Part shown: piece by piece, positions 35,342-45,252 of the stretch
How the letters are laid out: each line of letters opens with the position of its first letter
How positions within the stretch are numbered: position 1 is the first letter of the stretch
Assembly (NCBI GenBank): GCA_965262775.1
Contig: CBDHFT010000001.1
Span: 248,001-312,000, forward strand
DNA: 64,000 bases
From: JASGCL01 sp965262775
GTDB taxonomy: Bacteria; Pseudomonadota; Alphaproteobacteria; JASGCL01
Reading direction: 5' to 3'
Notes under the pieces: model-generated
Told to the model about the DNA's origin: nothing
The model's database searches: none
What the model saw: only the letters and a program-made list of their open reading frames with translations
Position numbers and translations under genes: made by a program

Positions 35342-36199
35342 ATGCTAGAGCTTCGTTCATTAAAAATAAACCTTCATAAAGAGAAAAAAAATATTGCTTT
35401 GTTTTCAGGTATCGATAACATGCCTGTTTTGTTGTGGAAAAAAGCCAAGGCGCGCGGCGACAGGGTTTTTCCCATTTTGTTTTCAGAATTTTCCAGCCTC
35501 TACCCAAGTTTTTGGAAAAGCAAAGACAAAAATTTTATGCCCATTGGTCAATTGGGAAAAATTATCAATTTTTTGAAGGACCATCATATCAGCCATTTTA
35601 TCATTGCGGGCAAATTACAAAGATTGCCGTTAAAAAAATTACAACTGGACCTAACCGCCAAGATCTTTTTGGCAAAAAATATTGGTATTTATGCGAAGGG
35701 CGATAATGCCCTGTTGCTCGCCCTGGCCCAATTTGTGAAGAAAAAAACCAACAGCACCATGCTGTCCCCCACCGATTATTTGCAAGATAAAGAGTTTTTG
35801 AAAAAAGGGCTGTTCGCAGGCACCACGCCAAAAAAAGTGGCTTGGCAAGATTTTAAGAAGGGGCAAAAAATCCTGGCAACCCTGAGCAAATTTGACATAG
35901 CCCAAGGCATTGTCATGGGGGAAGGATTGATTTTATCTATCGAAGCCATGGCGGGCACCGACGCCATGATAAGGGCAGCCAAGGATTTTACCAAACAACG
36001 CGAAGCCGTGTTGGTCAAAGATTTTAAAAAAGGCCAAAGCAAAGATTTGGATGCGCCATCGATTGGCCCCAATACTATCCATGAAGCAAGGCGGGCGGGC
36101 CTGCAAGGTATATTCCTTAACCATCGGGGCAATGTTATCGAACCGGTGAAGGTTAAAAAACTTGCCGACAAATATAAAATATTTGTTTGGCTGTTTTAA
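35342..36199 (+). CDS. lpxI: UDP-2,3-diacylglucosamine pyrophosphatase LpxI (DUF1009)
   Basis: A 285-aa LpxI, the alphaproteobacterial replacement for LpxH; it removes UMP to give lipid X. It has the N-terminal FSGIDNMPVLLWKKAK and the C-terminal domain with GLILSIEAMAGTDAM, followed by KDLDAPSIGPNTI, where the Asp aligns with the catalytic Asp. AAGGGA lies upstream of the ATG. lpxB, normally next, is absent; a convergent gene follows. Confidence 0.93.
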   Translation: MLELRSLKINLHKEKKNIALFSGIDNMPVLLWKKAKARGDRVFPILFSEFSSLYPSFWKSKDKNFMPIGQLGKIINFLKDHHISHFIIAGKLQRLPLKKLQLDLTAKIFLAKNIGIYAKGDNALLLALAQFVKKKTNSTMLSPTDYLQDKEFLKKGLFAGTTPKKVAWQDFKKGQKILATLSKFDIAQGIVMGEGLILSIEAMAGTDAMIRAAKDFTKQREAVLVKDFKKGQSKDLDAPSIGPNTIHEARRAGLQGIFLNHRGNVIEPVKVKKLADKYKIFVWLF

Positions 36200-36215
36200 T
36201 CCAGTTGAGGGTTTT

Positions 36216-36572
36216 TTATTTATCGGTTGGTTTGCCCAAATCTTGGGGTGCTTCCTTTTGATATAATTTTTTCCATTGGTCGTAATCCATGCCGTAGATT
36301 ACTTTTTTGGCGGCGGCCACATCAAGCTGGTTGCCCATTGTTGTCATTTCTTCTTGATACCATTTTGATAAACAATTGCGGCAAAACCCCGCCAAATTCA
36401 TCAGGTCGATATTTTGAACATCGGTCCTATGTTGCAAATGTTTTACCAACCGCCATAAAACTTTGGCGGCAACGGCTTCGCTCCCCACATTGCCTTGCGG
36501 CATAGCATCTGGGGTGGGTTTGCCAAGGGCATTATTTCTTGGCGCGTTGGGGCGATTGCTTTCTGGACTCAT
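36216..36572 (-). CDS. DUF1244 domain-containing protein
   Basis: A 118-aa protein with the DUF1244 core VLWRLVKHLQHRTDVQN and MNLAGFCRNCLSKWY, a Cys pair in the NLAGFCRNC segment. It is common in alphaproteobacteria and of unknown function. It starts two bases after the TolC gene ends on the same strand, so it is probably translated from the same message. The first 25 residues are poorly conserved and Pro/Asn-rich. Confidence 0.88.
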   Translation of the reverse strand: MSPESNRPNAPRNNALGKPTPDAMPQGNVGSEAVAAKVLWRLVKHLQHRTDVQNIDLMNLAGFCRNCLSKWYQEEMTTMGNQLDVAAAKKVIYGMDYDQWKKLYQKEAPQDLGKPTDK

Positions 36573-36574
36573 GG

Positions 36575-38101
36575 CTAATTTTCGGGCTGACGCTCGCGCC
36601 TTTCTTTAAATTGCCTGGGGTATTCATCAACCCCATTTTTAACATCGGGGGCTAGGATCCATTGGCTAACCGCAATGAAGGGGTCGGTTGCGCCGCGATA
36701 GATTCTGTCTTTTTCGGTTAGGGCGCGATAGGGCGAGCGCAAACCAAAATTACCCGCTATCAAATCGCCCGTCATCATTTGCAAGCCCAACACCGCCATA
36801 ATTTTTTTCTGGTTGGTATCCAACAAATTTAATTCATTGTTTAGGTTGCTGTTGGCGGCCTGCATCAATTCCAGCAGGGTTTTTTTTCCCGTGTTATATT
36901 CTATGTTGGCGGCGCGCAACGCCAAGCGTGACGACCTGACCGCATCGGTGTAGGCTTGCTCCGCCAAGATAGCCGCTTGGTAATCTTGGTAAGATTTATC
37001 AAATTGAACTTTTAATTTTTGGGTGGTGTCAAGAAATTGTAAGTCGGCGGATTTGGCGGCGCTGATGACGGCTTGCGAGCCCGACAAAAACGCCCCCTGC
37101 ACCCACAGCGGCGCGGTTACGGTGATATTACCGCCAAAATTTTTGGTTTCGCGCGCGGCGTTGGGTTGGTTGGTATCAACCAAACTCGCCACCAAATTAA
37201 AATCAACCTTTGGCAGGGCGCTAACCAATTGACTGTCTTTTTGAATATTGGCAATGGTTTTTTGTAAACGAGCTTGCTGCAGGTTGGGGTTGCGCATTTG
37301 AAAATCCTTCACCCAACTTTCTTTCGAACCCTCATTCCGCTGATTAATAAATCTGGCAATATTTTCCAATTGCGGTTCGATGGGGTCTAAATTGTTGCTG
37401 GGTCTATCGCCAAACAACCGCGCAAATTCTTCACCCGCCGCAAACAAATTATTTTGCGCGGCAATCACCGCTGCATCGTTGCCCGACTTCAGGGCCTCAC
37501 TTTGCGCCAAGTCGCTGCTGGTGATAATGCCCGACTTAAATCTTATCCGCGCCGCTATCAGGGTGCGCGTCATCATGTCATTGTTCCATTTTTGTAATTG
37601 ATAGGCTTTGCGTGCCTTGATAACATTGGTGTAGGCTACCGCCGATTGCAATATCAAATCCTGCTCCTTGGCAAGATATTGCCATTCGCTTAAATGGAAA
37701 ACCGCTCGCCCCTGCTGCACCGCCAAACTATCTTTACCGCCGTTAAAAAGATTTTGAGTTAGCTGCAGGGTCTGGGTATTGCGATAATAGCTGGCATCGG
37801 TATTAAAGATGGCGCTCGCCGCGCCCGTGCTAACCGCGTAGGCTTTACCATAGGTGCTAACCAAGGCAACCGTGGGGTTGACCATTTGCGAAATAGAAAC
37901 ATCATACAATTGGCCTTTGCTATAAACATCGTAGAGCGAGGCCTGCAAACTAGGTTGGTTATTAAGCATGTTCGCCAAATAGCCCGCAAAATTTTCAGCC
38001 CGCCCCACGCCAGGCAAGGCAAACAAGCCAGAATAAATCACAACCGCGGGAACAAAAAGATTTCGTGCAAAAAATCTTTTTAAATAATAATAATAAGTCA
38101 T
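36575..38101 (-). CDS. tolC: TolC-family outer membrane efflux channel
   Basis: A 508-aa outer membrane factor that completes tripartite efflux pumps and type I secretion. A signal peptide with the hydrophobic stretch LFVPAVVIYSGLFALPGVGRA precedes the mature start. Two long helical repeats follow; the conserved QLTQNLFNGG and the later internal copy of the repeat are visible, as is the NTGKKTLLELMQAANSN motif near the end. No adaptor or inner-membrane pump gene is nearby. Confidence 0.88.
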   Translation of the reverse strand: MTYYYYLKRFFARNLFVPAVVIYSGLFALPGVGRAENFAGYLANMLNNQPSLQASLYDVYSKGQLYDVSISQMVNPTVALVSTYGKAYAVSTGAASAIFNTDASYYRNTQTLQLTQNLFNGGKDSLAVQQGRAVFHLSEWQYLAKEQDLILQSAVAYTNVIKARKAYQLQKWNNDMMTRTLIAARIRFKSGIITSSDLAQSEALKSGNDAAVIAAQNNLFAAGEEFARLFGDRPSNNLDPIEPQLENIARFINQRNEGSKESWVKDFQMRNPNLQQARLQKTIANIQKDSQLVSALPKVDFNLVASLVDTNQPNAARETKNFGGNITVTAPLWVQGAFLSGSQAVISAAKSADLQFLDTTQKLKVQFDKSYQDYQAAILAEQAYTDAVRSSRLALRAANIEYNTGKKTLLELMQAANSNLNNELNLLDTNQKKIMAVLGLQMMTGDLIAGNFGLRSPYRALTEKDRIYRGATDPFIAVSQWILAPDVKNGVDEYPRQFKERRERQPEN

Positions 38102-38115
38102 AACAGGGTAAAATT

Positions 38116-40167
38116 TTACTTTTTTATCCTAGCAGAATATATTCCGAAAATAAAGTTAGCGATTTTTTCGGGCGAAAGGTTGGCTATAGCAAGCTGATTA
38201 TCGGGGCTGGCCTGTTCGATAAATTTGTCGGGCATGTAGCAACCATAAAGCGCGACCCGCTTTTGGCTTGCCGAATCTTCGCCCGCTTGAGGGTTTTCCA
38301 TTCCAAGGCACTCCATATTTTGCAATGTATCGGCCATATGGCTGCGGAAACCACCCATCGCCCCTTCCTCCAACGTTATAAAAATACCATGGGTTGCGGA
38401 TAATTTTTTTACCATGGCTTGATCGATGGGTTTGGCAAAACGGCTGTTGATAATGGTTAGGTTGTTAAGCAGGTCGTCGGGCTTGTTCTGTTTTTTTAAA
38501 ATATCAACCGCCGCCAGGGTTTTTTGCACCATCGAGCCCAAAGCCCATAAGGCGATGAGTGGCGAATGTTGTTGCGCGGGTTGCGCGGCATTTTTTGCCA
38601 TTGATAATATTTCCCCCTGGCCCAATATTATTTTTTGGGGTTGGGTGGGCATGGCGACGCCCAAACCGTTGCCGCGTGGAAACCTTATGGCAATGGGCCC
38701 CTTATCATAACTTGCCATGAAATGAATCATGGCGCGTAATTCGGCTTCATCCTGCGGCGCCATCACCACCATGTTGGGAAGGGAAAGCAACATCGTCAAG
38801 TCAAAAGAGCCATGGTGCGTCGCGCCATCGGCACCAACAAAACCCGCGCGGTCGATAATAAACCTAACGGGTAGGTTTTGCACCGCAATATCATGCACCA
38901 CCTGGTCAAAGGCGCGTTGTAAAAATGTTGAATAGATGGCGACAAATGGTTTTAAGCCGCGGGTCGCCATACCGCCAGCGAAGGTAACGGCATGTTGTTC
39001 GGCAATACCCACGTCGAAAACATGATGCGGGAATTTTTTTGCCACGGCATCAAGCCCCGTGCCGTTGGGCATGGCGGCGGTGATGGCCACCACTTTTTTA
39101 TCCACCGCGATTAATTCGTTTAAACTTTGCGAGACGATACTGGTGTAGGTTGGCTTGTCGCTTTTGGCCGATAATGATTTGCCCGACAAAATATCAAATT
39201 GGCTGACGCCATGAAACTTATCCACCGCGGCCTCGGCGGGGGCGTAGCCTTTGCCTTTTTGCGTGACGACATGCAACAAAATGGGCATGGTGAGTTTGGA
39301 TTTTTTAATATTATTGAGCACCGACACCAGGTGATCGAGGTTATGGCCATCGACCACCCCCACATAATAAAACCCCAAATGTTCAAAAAAATTACCGCCG
39401 CTGGCTAGGCCGCGCACATAACTTTCGGTTAATTTTAATTTGCGTTTGATGGCTTTGGGTAAAAAATCAAAGGTGTTAAATGTTAATTGCCGCAAGCCCA
39501 AAAATGGTTTGCTCGACATCAACATACTTAAATGATCGCTCAATGCCCCAACGGGCGGGGCGATGGACATATCGTTATCGTTCAAAATAACCAGCAAAGG
39601 TATTTTTAAATGCCCCGCGTTGTTCATGGCCTCGAAGGTTAGCCCCGCGCTCATCGCGCCGTCGCCCACCACCGCTATAACTTTATCCTTGGCCTTGCCC
39701 ATTTTTTGATTCGCCACCGCCATGCCAAGCGCGGCCGAGATGGCGGTGGAGCTGTGCCCCGCGCCAAAATGGTCGTAGGGGCTTTCGCCTATCATCGTAA
39801 AGCCCGACAACCCATGTTCTTGGCGTAGGGTATTCATGCGTTCGCGCCGCCCCGTTAATATTTTATGGGGGTAGGATTGATGACCAATGTCCCATACAAG
39901 CAAGTCGCGCGGCGTATTAAAAACATAATGCAGGGCAATGGTTAATTCAACCACCCCCAAGCTGGCACCCAAATGCCCCCCCGTTTTGGCGACCGAAGCC
40001 ACCATGTCGGCACGCACCTCTTCCGCCAATTTTATCAAATCGGCGATAGAAAAATCGCGAAAGTCTTTTGGGTCATGGATATTATCCAACAAACGCATGT
40101 TATGACTTTCTTTGGTAGATTTTTTAACAGGTTTTTTATTTAGCTTGTGATGGTTTTTTTTTGACAT
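38116..40167 (-). CDS. dxs: 1-deoxy-D-xylulose-5-phosphate synthase
   Basis: Thiamine-diphosphate enzyme that joins pyruvate and glyceraldehyde-3-phosphate, the first step of the MEP isoprenoid pathway. The ThDP motif is VVGDGAMSAGLTFEA through LNDNDMSI; GATHHGSFDLTML and IRFPRGNG are also diagnostic. The family normally starts at MRLLDNI, here at 40098. AGGA nine bases before the ATG at 40167 supports an extra Lys/His-rich 23-residue N-terminus. The 683-aa length is slightly long. Confidence 0.95.
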   Translation of the reverse strand: MSKKNHHKLNKKPVKKSTKESHNMRLLDNIHDPKDFRDFSIADLIKLAEEVRADMVASVAKTGGHLGASLGVVELTIALHYVFNTPRDLLVWDIGHQSYPHKILTGRRERMNTLRQEHGLSGFTMIGESPYDHFGAGHSSTAISAALGMAVANQKMGKAKDKVIAVVGDGAMSAGLTFEAMNNAGHLKIPLLVILNDNDMSIAPPVGALSDHLSMLMSSKPFLGLRQLTFNTFDFLPKAIKRKLKLTESYVRGLASGGNFFEHLGFYYVGVVDGHNLDHLVSVLNNIKKSKLTMPILLHVVTQKGKGYAPAEAAVDKFHGVSQFDILSGKSLSAKSDKPTYTSIVSQSLNELIAVDKKVVAITAAMPNGTGLDAVAKKFPHHVFDVGIAEQHAVTFAGGMATRGLKPFVAIYSTFLQRAFDQVVHDIAVQNLPVRFIIDRAGFVGADGATHHGSFDLTMLLSLPNMVVMAPQDEAELRAMIHFMASYDKGPIAIRFPRGNGLGVAMPTQPQKIILGQGEILSMAKNAAQPAQQHSPLIALWALGSMVQKTLAAVDILKKQNKPDDLLNNLTIINSRFAKPIDQAMVKKLSATHGIFITLEEGAMGGFRSHMADTLQNMECLGMENPQAGEDSASQKRVALYGCYMPDKFIEQASPDNQLAIANLSPEKIANFIFGIYSARIKK

Positions 40168-40238
40168 AATCATTCATCCTATTTATCAAAAATTATTGTG
40201 GATATACCCAAGCCGCCCCGCCCCTGTCGCTATCTTAT

Positions 40239-41840
40239 TTAATTTCTCTGTTGCCGTTTATAAACCGAGGTTGTTAAAAAACTCGGCAGGGCTTCGTCAA
40301 CTTCCGCTTCGGGCATGGTGCGATTATTGGGTGTGCGATAATTTTGTGAACGCGATTGTTCTGACGGTGCTTGACGCCGTGAATCGCCTCTTGAATCCCT
40401 GCCTAAATCTCTGCCCGAACCTCTACCCAAATCTCTGCCTGAATCTCTTGTGGGCCCCCCTCTTGAATCTCCTCTTGAATCTCCTCTGGCGTCTCTTCTT
40501 GAATCGCCTCTTGAGTCTCTTTGTTGTCCTCTGGCGGGGTAGTCTCTATCATCGCCTTGGTTTCTATCCATGCCACGCTCGTAGGGTCTTCTGCCACCAG
40601 AGGAAGGAGCATAAGAAGAACGCCCCGTCGCTGCATCGCGCGCCCCTTCGCGCGATGAACCGCCAGATGAATGATGGGGGGCGTAGCCGCGCCCACCTTC
40701 CCCCGTATGGCCATCCAATGGCAAAATTTTCTGCTTGATAAGTTTTTCCACCGCCGCCAAATATTCTACCTCATCATCGGCAACAAACAGGATAGCCTTC
40801 CCCGCGCGCCCCGCACGCCCCGTGCGCCCGATACGATGCACATAATCTTCGGCGTTGGTGGGAACATCCAAATTAAAAACATGGCTAACCTCGGGAATGT
40901 CTAAGCCTCGCGCCGCCACATCAGAACAAACCAATAATTTTATCACACCGTCACGAAACCCTTGCAGGGTGCGCAAACGTTGATGCTGGTCAAGGTCGCC
41001 ATGCAATTCTTCGGCTTGAATCCCGCGCCCCTTCAGGGCTTTCATCACCATACCAATATCTTTTTTGCGGTTACAAAATATCAAACCATTGTTAATATTT
41101 TCGCTTTGCAACAGGCTTATCAAACTTGGCAATTTATCACGCTCGGCAAGGCGTAATTTACGCTGGTCGATGGTTTGCGCGGTGCTGGCGGGTGGGGCAA
41201 CCTCTATCTGTTTGGGGTTGTTCATAAATTGATGGGTCAGGTTTTTTATTTCATTGGCCATGGTGGCAGAAAAAAGCAAAGTCTGACGCGATTTTGGCAA
41301 GAGTTTTAAAATTTTAATAATATCGGGGATGAAACCCATGTCGAGCATTCTATCGGCTTCATCAATCACCAACAAATTGATGTCGGTCAGGATGAGGCGA
41401 CTGCGTTCGATATGGTCAAGCAAGCGACCAGGTGTCGCAATAATAATATCCGCCCCCGCCATCAATTCTTTTTTTTGTGGGTCGAAGGCAACGCCGCCTA
41501 TCAACAAAACCGACCGTAAATTAAATTCCTTGCTGTAGGCGTTAATACTATCCAACACTTGGCTTGCCAATTCGCGGGTGGGTTCCAATATTAAACAACG
41601 CGGCATGCGGGCGCGCGATGCTTGGTTGGCCAAAATATCTATCGCGGGCAGGGCGAAGCTGGCCGTCTTACCACTACCCGTTTGCGATATAGCAATAATA
41701 TCCCGCCCCATTAAGATGGCAGGAATTGATTTTTGTTGAATGGGGGTGGGCGTATGATAACCCAGTGCGGTCACAACTTTTGTTAGTTCAGGTGAGATGC
41801 CACAATCGATAAAGCTTGGCGCGGGTGGCTCGTGATTCAT
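40239..41840 (-). CDS. DEAD-box RNA helicase (RhlE-like) with RGD/RDS-rich tail
   Basis: A 533-aa DEAD-box ATP-dependent RNA helicase. Motif I is AISQTGSGKT, motif II VIDEADRMLD, motif III FSATMA, motif VI HRIGRTGRAGR. From about residue 385 the protein is Gly/Ser/Arg/Asp-rich with repeated RGDSR and RDLGR units, a disordered RNA-binding tail. The DNA for this tail is itself repetitive (40380-40525). Such helicases help remodel ribosomal RNA or mRNA structure. The paralogue subgroup cannot be fixed. Confidence 0.92.
   Translation of the reverse strand: MNHEPPAPSFIDCGISPELTKVVTALGYHTPTPIQQKSIPAILMGRDIIAISQTGSGKTASFALPAIDILANQASRARMPRCLILEPTRELASQVLDSINAYSKEFNLRSVLLIGGVAFDPQKKELMAGADIIIATPGRLLDHIERSRLILTDINLLVIDEADRMLDMGFIPDIIKILKLLPKSRQTLLFSATMANEIKNLTHQFMNNPKQIEVAPPASTAQTIDQRKLRLAERDKLPSLISLLQSENINNGLIFCNRKKDIGMVMKALKGRGIQAEELHGDLDQHQRLRTLQGFRDGVIKLLVCSDVAARGLDIPEVSHVFNLDVPTNAEDYVHRIGRTGRAGRAGKAILFVADDEVEYLAAVEKLIKQKILPLDGHTGEGGRGYAPHHSSGGSSREGARDAATGRSSYAPSSGGRRPYERGMDRNQGDDRDYPARGQQRDSRGDSRRDARGDSRGDSRGGPTRDSGRDLGRGSGRDLGRDSRGDSRRQAPSEQSRSQNYRTPNNRTMPEAEVDEALPSFLTTSVYKRQQRN
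40380..40525. repeat. Short degenerate tandem repeats coding the helicase tail
   Basis: On the plus strand, units such as CTTGAATCTCCT, CTTGAATCGCCT and CTGCCTAAATCT recur at 12-15-base steps. They encode the Arg-Gly-Asp-Ser and Arg-Asp-Leu-Gly units. Steps are multiples of three, so changes in copy number keep the frame. Confidence 0.75.
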
Positions 41841-41958
41841 TACTTTTTATTTTTTTCTTTCTATGAATATTTTTTAAACTAGCATAAAGCAAAATAATAA
41901 ACAACCATAACCATCAACGGTGGTTTCGCCTGTTGGTTAAGCCAATAATAAATATTTG

Positions 41959-43119
41959 CTATGCAGGTTGTGGGGCATTCTTATCGTCGTCTTTTTTGGT
42001 GGGGTGCGGAAAATAATTGATGATAAGAAAAACCAACCATAACAAAACGCCAGGCGTCAACATGACATACCATCGCTCCACATGGTTGCGCACATAATTA
42101 TAAGCCACCAAATGAATAACAAAAAATCCCACGGTTAAAAAAAATAGCAGGGCAGCCGCCTTGCCATAACGTCCCGATTTATCAATATTACTTTTCCATA
42201 AAAGGCCCGTCGCGAATAATGGGAAAAAAATTCCTAACAGCGAATAAATAATCCGCTCCATTATCAAGGAAAGATTATAATAATAATCAGGGCTAAAAAG
42301 CACTGCATTGTGCATCCCGCGCCACGCCATGCTTGCATCCATCTCATTGCCGCTACGCCTTTGCTTCTGGCTCTGAAATACCGAAACATCCATGCTATAA
42401 CGGTCGAATTGCAAACTGGTAACCCGTGGTCCGCCAACCTGGAATTCTATACCGTTATTGAGGGTTAGAATATTATTGTTGGTCATGGCGCCTTTTTGCG
42501 CGCTGATGGCCGATGTGCGGTCAGGGTTGCGATTATCCAAAATAAAAATATCCGCCAGCGCGCCGTTAAAAGTTTTCTTGCCGATAAAAATGGTGAACCC
42601 CGTGCTGGGGCTAAAAAACCTTCCTTCTTCCAACATGGCACGCGCAATATTTTGGCTGGCAAGAAATTTTACATCGCGGTAGCCACGTTGCCCCCATGGG
42701 GCCAAGTAACATTTTAGCACCAACAACAAACCAAAACCTATCAAACCCAATTTCCAAGCAATTTGTAGCAATTGTTTTTCTGATACGCCAAAGCCGCGGG
42801 CTATCAACATTTCATGGTTTTCAAATTGCCGCCGCGTCACCAAAAAAACGCCGAAGGAAAGGACAAACGGCAAAATAATAGTAAGGGCTTGCGGGCTGTA
42901 GCAAATAATTATTTTAAAAAGAATAAGCAGGTTAAAGCCCGAGGCAATAATAGCGGGCAGGGAATAAATAACCTGGCCCAACAAAAACACCGCTAACAAT
43001 ATGCCACAGCTAACGATAATCACCCGCTGGTAGGTGCGAAAAAAATACCGCCCCAACAGCAAATTGGTTGAAAAGCGATTCGTCTTACGCAATGGATAAA
43101 GCAAGGTGTCATTCATCAT
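41959..43119 (-). CDS. LptF/LptG family lipopolysaccharide export permease
   Basis: A 386-aa inner-membrane protein of the LPS exporter LptB2FG. Three N-terminal helices (VIIVSCGILLAVFLLGQVIY and the next two) are followed by a periplasmic beta-jellyroll (GFTIFIGKKTF, LADIFILDNRNPDRTSAISAQKG) and C-terminal helices. The features fit LptF somewhat better than LptG. The usual partner gene is not adjacent, which is unusual. It starts 19 bases after mutY on the same strand. Confidence 0.85.
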   Translation of the reverse strand: MMNDTLLYPLRKTNRFSTNLLLGRYFFRTYQRVIIVSCGILLAVFLLGQVIYSLPAIIASGFNLLILFKIIICYSPQALTIILPFVLSFGVFLVTRRQFENHEMLIARGFGVSEKQLLQIAWKLGLIGFGLLLVLKCYLAPWGQRGYRDVKFLASQNIARAMLEEGRFFSPSTGFTIFIGKKTFNGALADIFILDNRNPDRTSAISAQKGAMTNNNILTLNNGIEFQVGGPRVTSLQFDRYSMDVSVFQSQKQRRSGNEMDASMAWRGMHNAVLFSPDYYYNLSLIMERIIYSLLGIFFPLFATGLLWKSNIDKSGRYGKAAALLFFLTVGFFVIHLVAYNYVRNHVERWYVMLTPGVLLWLVFLIINYFPHPTKKDDDKNAPQPA

Positions 43120-43138
43120 ATATTATTCATGGAAAAAA

Positions 43139-44308
43139 TTAAGCAATTATCTGCCTTACCACCTTTTTCATAATCGAGGGAAGGGGCATAAGCATCAACT
43201 CCTCCCGCCCCACCCACAGGTTATGGCTTTGTTTCTTGTCAGCTTGCAAATTCTTATCATCGCAAAAAACCAACGATAAAACCAGCCGCCGATGGGTTAG
43301 GTCATGCACCACATCCATCGTTTTGCTTTCGGGTTCTTTGCTTGGTGATAACAATGGTTTTTTATTATTGCTATAAAGATAAGGATTCAAATCTTCCCTG
43401 TCGCGCACCAGGGGCGAGGTAGGAAATGTCAGCAACCCCTGATACAGCCCGCCCCCATGGTCGGTGATAGACGCGGGCGGGTTTTTATGGGCTGGCGTGG
43501 TTGAGGGAGGCGTTGGTGCCGTGCGGCGTTGCAACAAATATTGACCTTGCTTATTTTGGTATATCATCACCGCGCCGTATAATATTGGTTTGGCGATTTT
43601 TATTTTGGGGCGGGGATAGATGCGCCAATTTTTTTTACCCTGGCAACCGCGCACCACGGGGCAAATAGCACAATGGGGTTCGGCGGGGGTGCAGATAGCG
43701 TTGGCCAAATCCATCATGGCCTGCACCCAATCTGACACAACAAAATTTTTTGGCAAATTGTTTTTGGCAAACAGGTTATTTTCATACTTCGTCAATATTT
43801 TTTGCACCGCGGGTTTTTTGGTTTGTTGAATGTCGCGTTTTATGTAGCGTGATAAAACGCGTATCATGTTGCCGTCATAAGGGATGGTTGGTTGTTCAAA
43901 GGCCAAGGTCAGCAACGCGCGCCCCGTGTAATCGCCCACCCCTGGCAATTGTTTGATGCTTAACAAATCGGTGCGCCATCGGCCTTGCCAATCGACAGCT
44001 ATTGTTTGCGCCGCGGCAAATAATTTGTGGGCGCGGCGATAATACCCCAACCCCGCCCAAGCATCCAATACTTTGTCTATGCCCGCCGCCGCCATGGCGT
44101 CGGGGGTGGGAAATTGTTTGATAAAAACAGGAAATCGTTTTGCGATGGTGGCGACCGTGGTTTGTTGCAACATGACCTCGCTCACCAATACCCACCATGG
44201 GTCTTGCGCCTGGCCCAGGCGACGCCATATCAATTTGTTATCTTGCCTTTGGTTGCGTTCGTTTTGATAAAACCACGCAAGCAAATTTTTTATAATTTTC
44301 TTATCCAT
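43139..44308 (-). CDS. mutY: A/G-specific adenine DNA glycosylase
   Basis: Removes adenine paired with 8-oxoguanine. The 389-aa protein has the catalytic Glu in VSEVMLQQT, the helix-hairpin-helix LPGVGDYTGRALL, the catalytic Asp in IPYDGNMIRVL, and the [4Fe-4S] cysteines in CTPAEPHCAICPVVRGC. The C-terminal NUDIX-like domain that senses 8-oxoG (YQNKQGQYLLQRR) is present with a Thr/Pro-rich insertion. Confidence 0.95.
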   Translation of the reverse strand: MDKKIIKNLLAWFYQNERNQRQDNKLIWRRLGQAQDPWWVLVSEVMLQQTTVATIAKRFPVFIKQFPTPDAMAAAGIDKVLDAWAGLGYYRRAHKLFAAAQTIAVDWQGRWRTDLLSIKQLPGVGDYTGRALLTLAFEQPTIPYDGNMIRVLSRYIKRDIQQTKKPAVQKILTKYENNLFAKNNLPKNFVVSDWVQAMMDLANAICTPAEPHCAICPVVRGCQGKKNWRIYPRPKIKIAKPILYGAVMIYQNKQGQYLLQRRTAPTPPSTTPAHKNPPASITDHGGGLYQGLLTFPTSPLVRDREDLNPYLYSNNKKPLLSPSKEPESKTMDVVHDLTHRRLVLSLVFCDDKNLQADKKQSHNLWVGREELMLMPLPSIMKKVVRQIIA

Positions 44309-44373
44309 TTCCTATTCACCCTGCCCCCGCCGTCATTATTTATTCATTGCTTGGGGGTTGCTTAACCCGCTAG

Positions 44374-45252
44374 CTAATCAGATGGGTAATCGTAAAAACC
44401 TTTTTTATTTTTCCTGCCTAGGCGACCATTCGCCACCATGGTCGACAACAAGGTGGCGGGTTGATAATGGGCCTGGCCCGTGGCGTCCGCCAGGGTTTGT
44501 AAAATCGATTGGCAAGTATCCAGCCCGATAAAATCCAACAAGGCCAACGGTCCCATTTTATAACCCGCCCCCAGCATCATGGCTTTGTCAATATCTTGCG
44601 CGGTTGCGATTTTTTGTTCCAACAATTTTACCGCCTCGTTCAAATAGGGTAATAACAAACGATTGAGAATAAAACCTGGCGTATCTTGCAATACCACCGC
44701 TTGTTTGCTCAATCTTTTTTCGATGATGTCTTTGATAAAGTCGCCATGGCCACCCGCGGTTTTTTCGGTGGTGATAATTTCCACCAAGGGCATCAAGGGT
44801 GCGGGATTCATAAAATGAATCCCCAAAAAATTTTCTGGCCGCGGACTGTATGATTGCAGTGCCGCGATAGACAGTGCCGAGGTGTTGCTTGCTAGAATGG
44901 TCGTAGCGTCAGGCGGTAGGATGGATTGTAATTGTTCATAAAGCGATTTTTTAACTTCCAAATTTTCAACGATGGCCTCAACCAACAAGCCACAATTTTT
45001 AACATCCTGCAAAGCTTGGCTAAAGGTAATATGTTGCAAGATTTTCGAAGCGGTCATGTCGGCGGGCAACAGATTCTTGCTTTGTAATTTTTCTAACGAT
45101 GTTGTTATTTCTTTTTTGGCAAGGGTGAGGGCTTCTTCCCTGACATCTTGCAACACAACATCAAACCCGCCCGTGGCAAAAACCTGGGCAATGCCGCGCC
45201 CCATTTGCCCCGCCCCGATAACCCCGACCGATGATATGATGTTATTTTTCAT
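44374..45252 (-). CDS. hbd: 3-hydroxybutyryl-CoA dehydrogenase
   Basis: A 292-aa 3-hydroxyacyl-CoA dehydrogenase. The NAD-binding motif is GVIGAGQMGRGIAQVF; IHFMNPAPLMPLVEII has the catalytic His, and GFILNRLLLPYLNEA follows. It reduces acetoacetyl-CoA or oxidises 3-hydroxybutyryl-CoA in butyrate/PHB-type metabolism. It starts inside the last codons of purN (11-base overlap), so it is translationally coupled to the purine genes, an odd pairing. Confidence 0.93.
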   Translation of the reverse strand: MKNNIISSVGVIGAGQMGRGIAQVFATGGFDVVLQDVREEALTLAKKEITTSLEKLQSKNLLPADMTASKILQHITFSQALQDVKNCGLLVEAIVENLEVKKSLYEQLQSILPPDATTILASNTSALSIAALQSYSPRPENFLGIHFMNPAPLMPLVEIITTEKTAGGHGDFIKDIIEKRLSKQAVVLQDTPGFILNRLLLPYLNEAVKLLEQKIATAQDIDKAMMLGAGYKMGPLALLDFIGLDTCQSILQTLADATGQAHYQPATLLSTMVANGRLGRKNKKGFYDYPSD

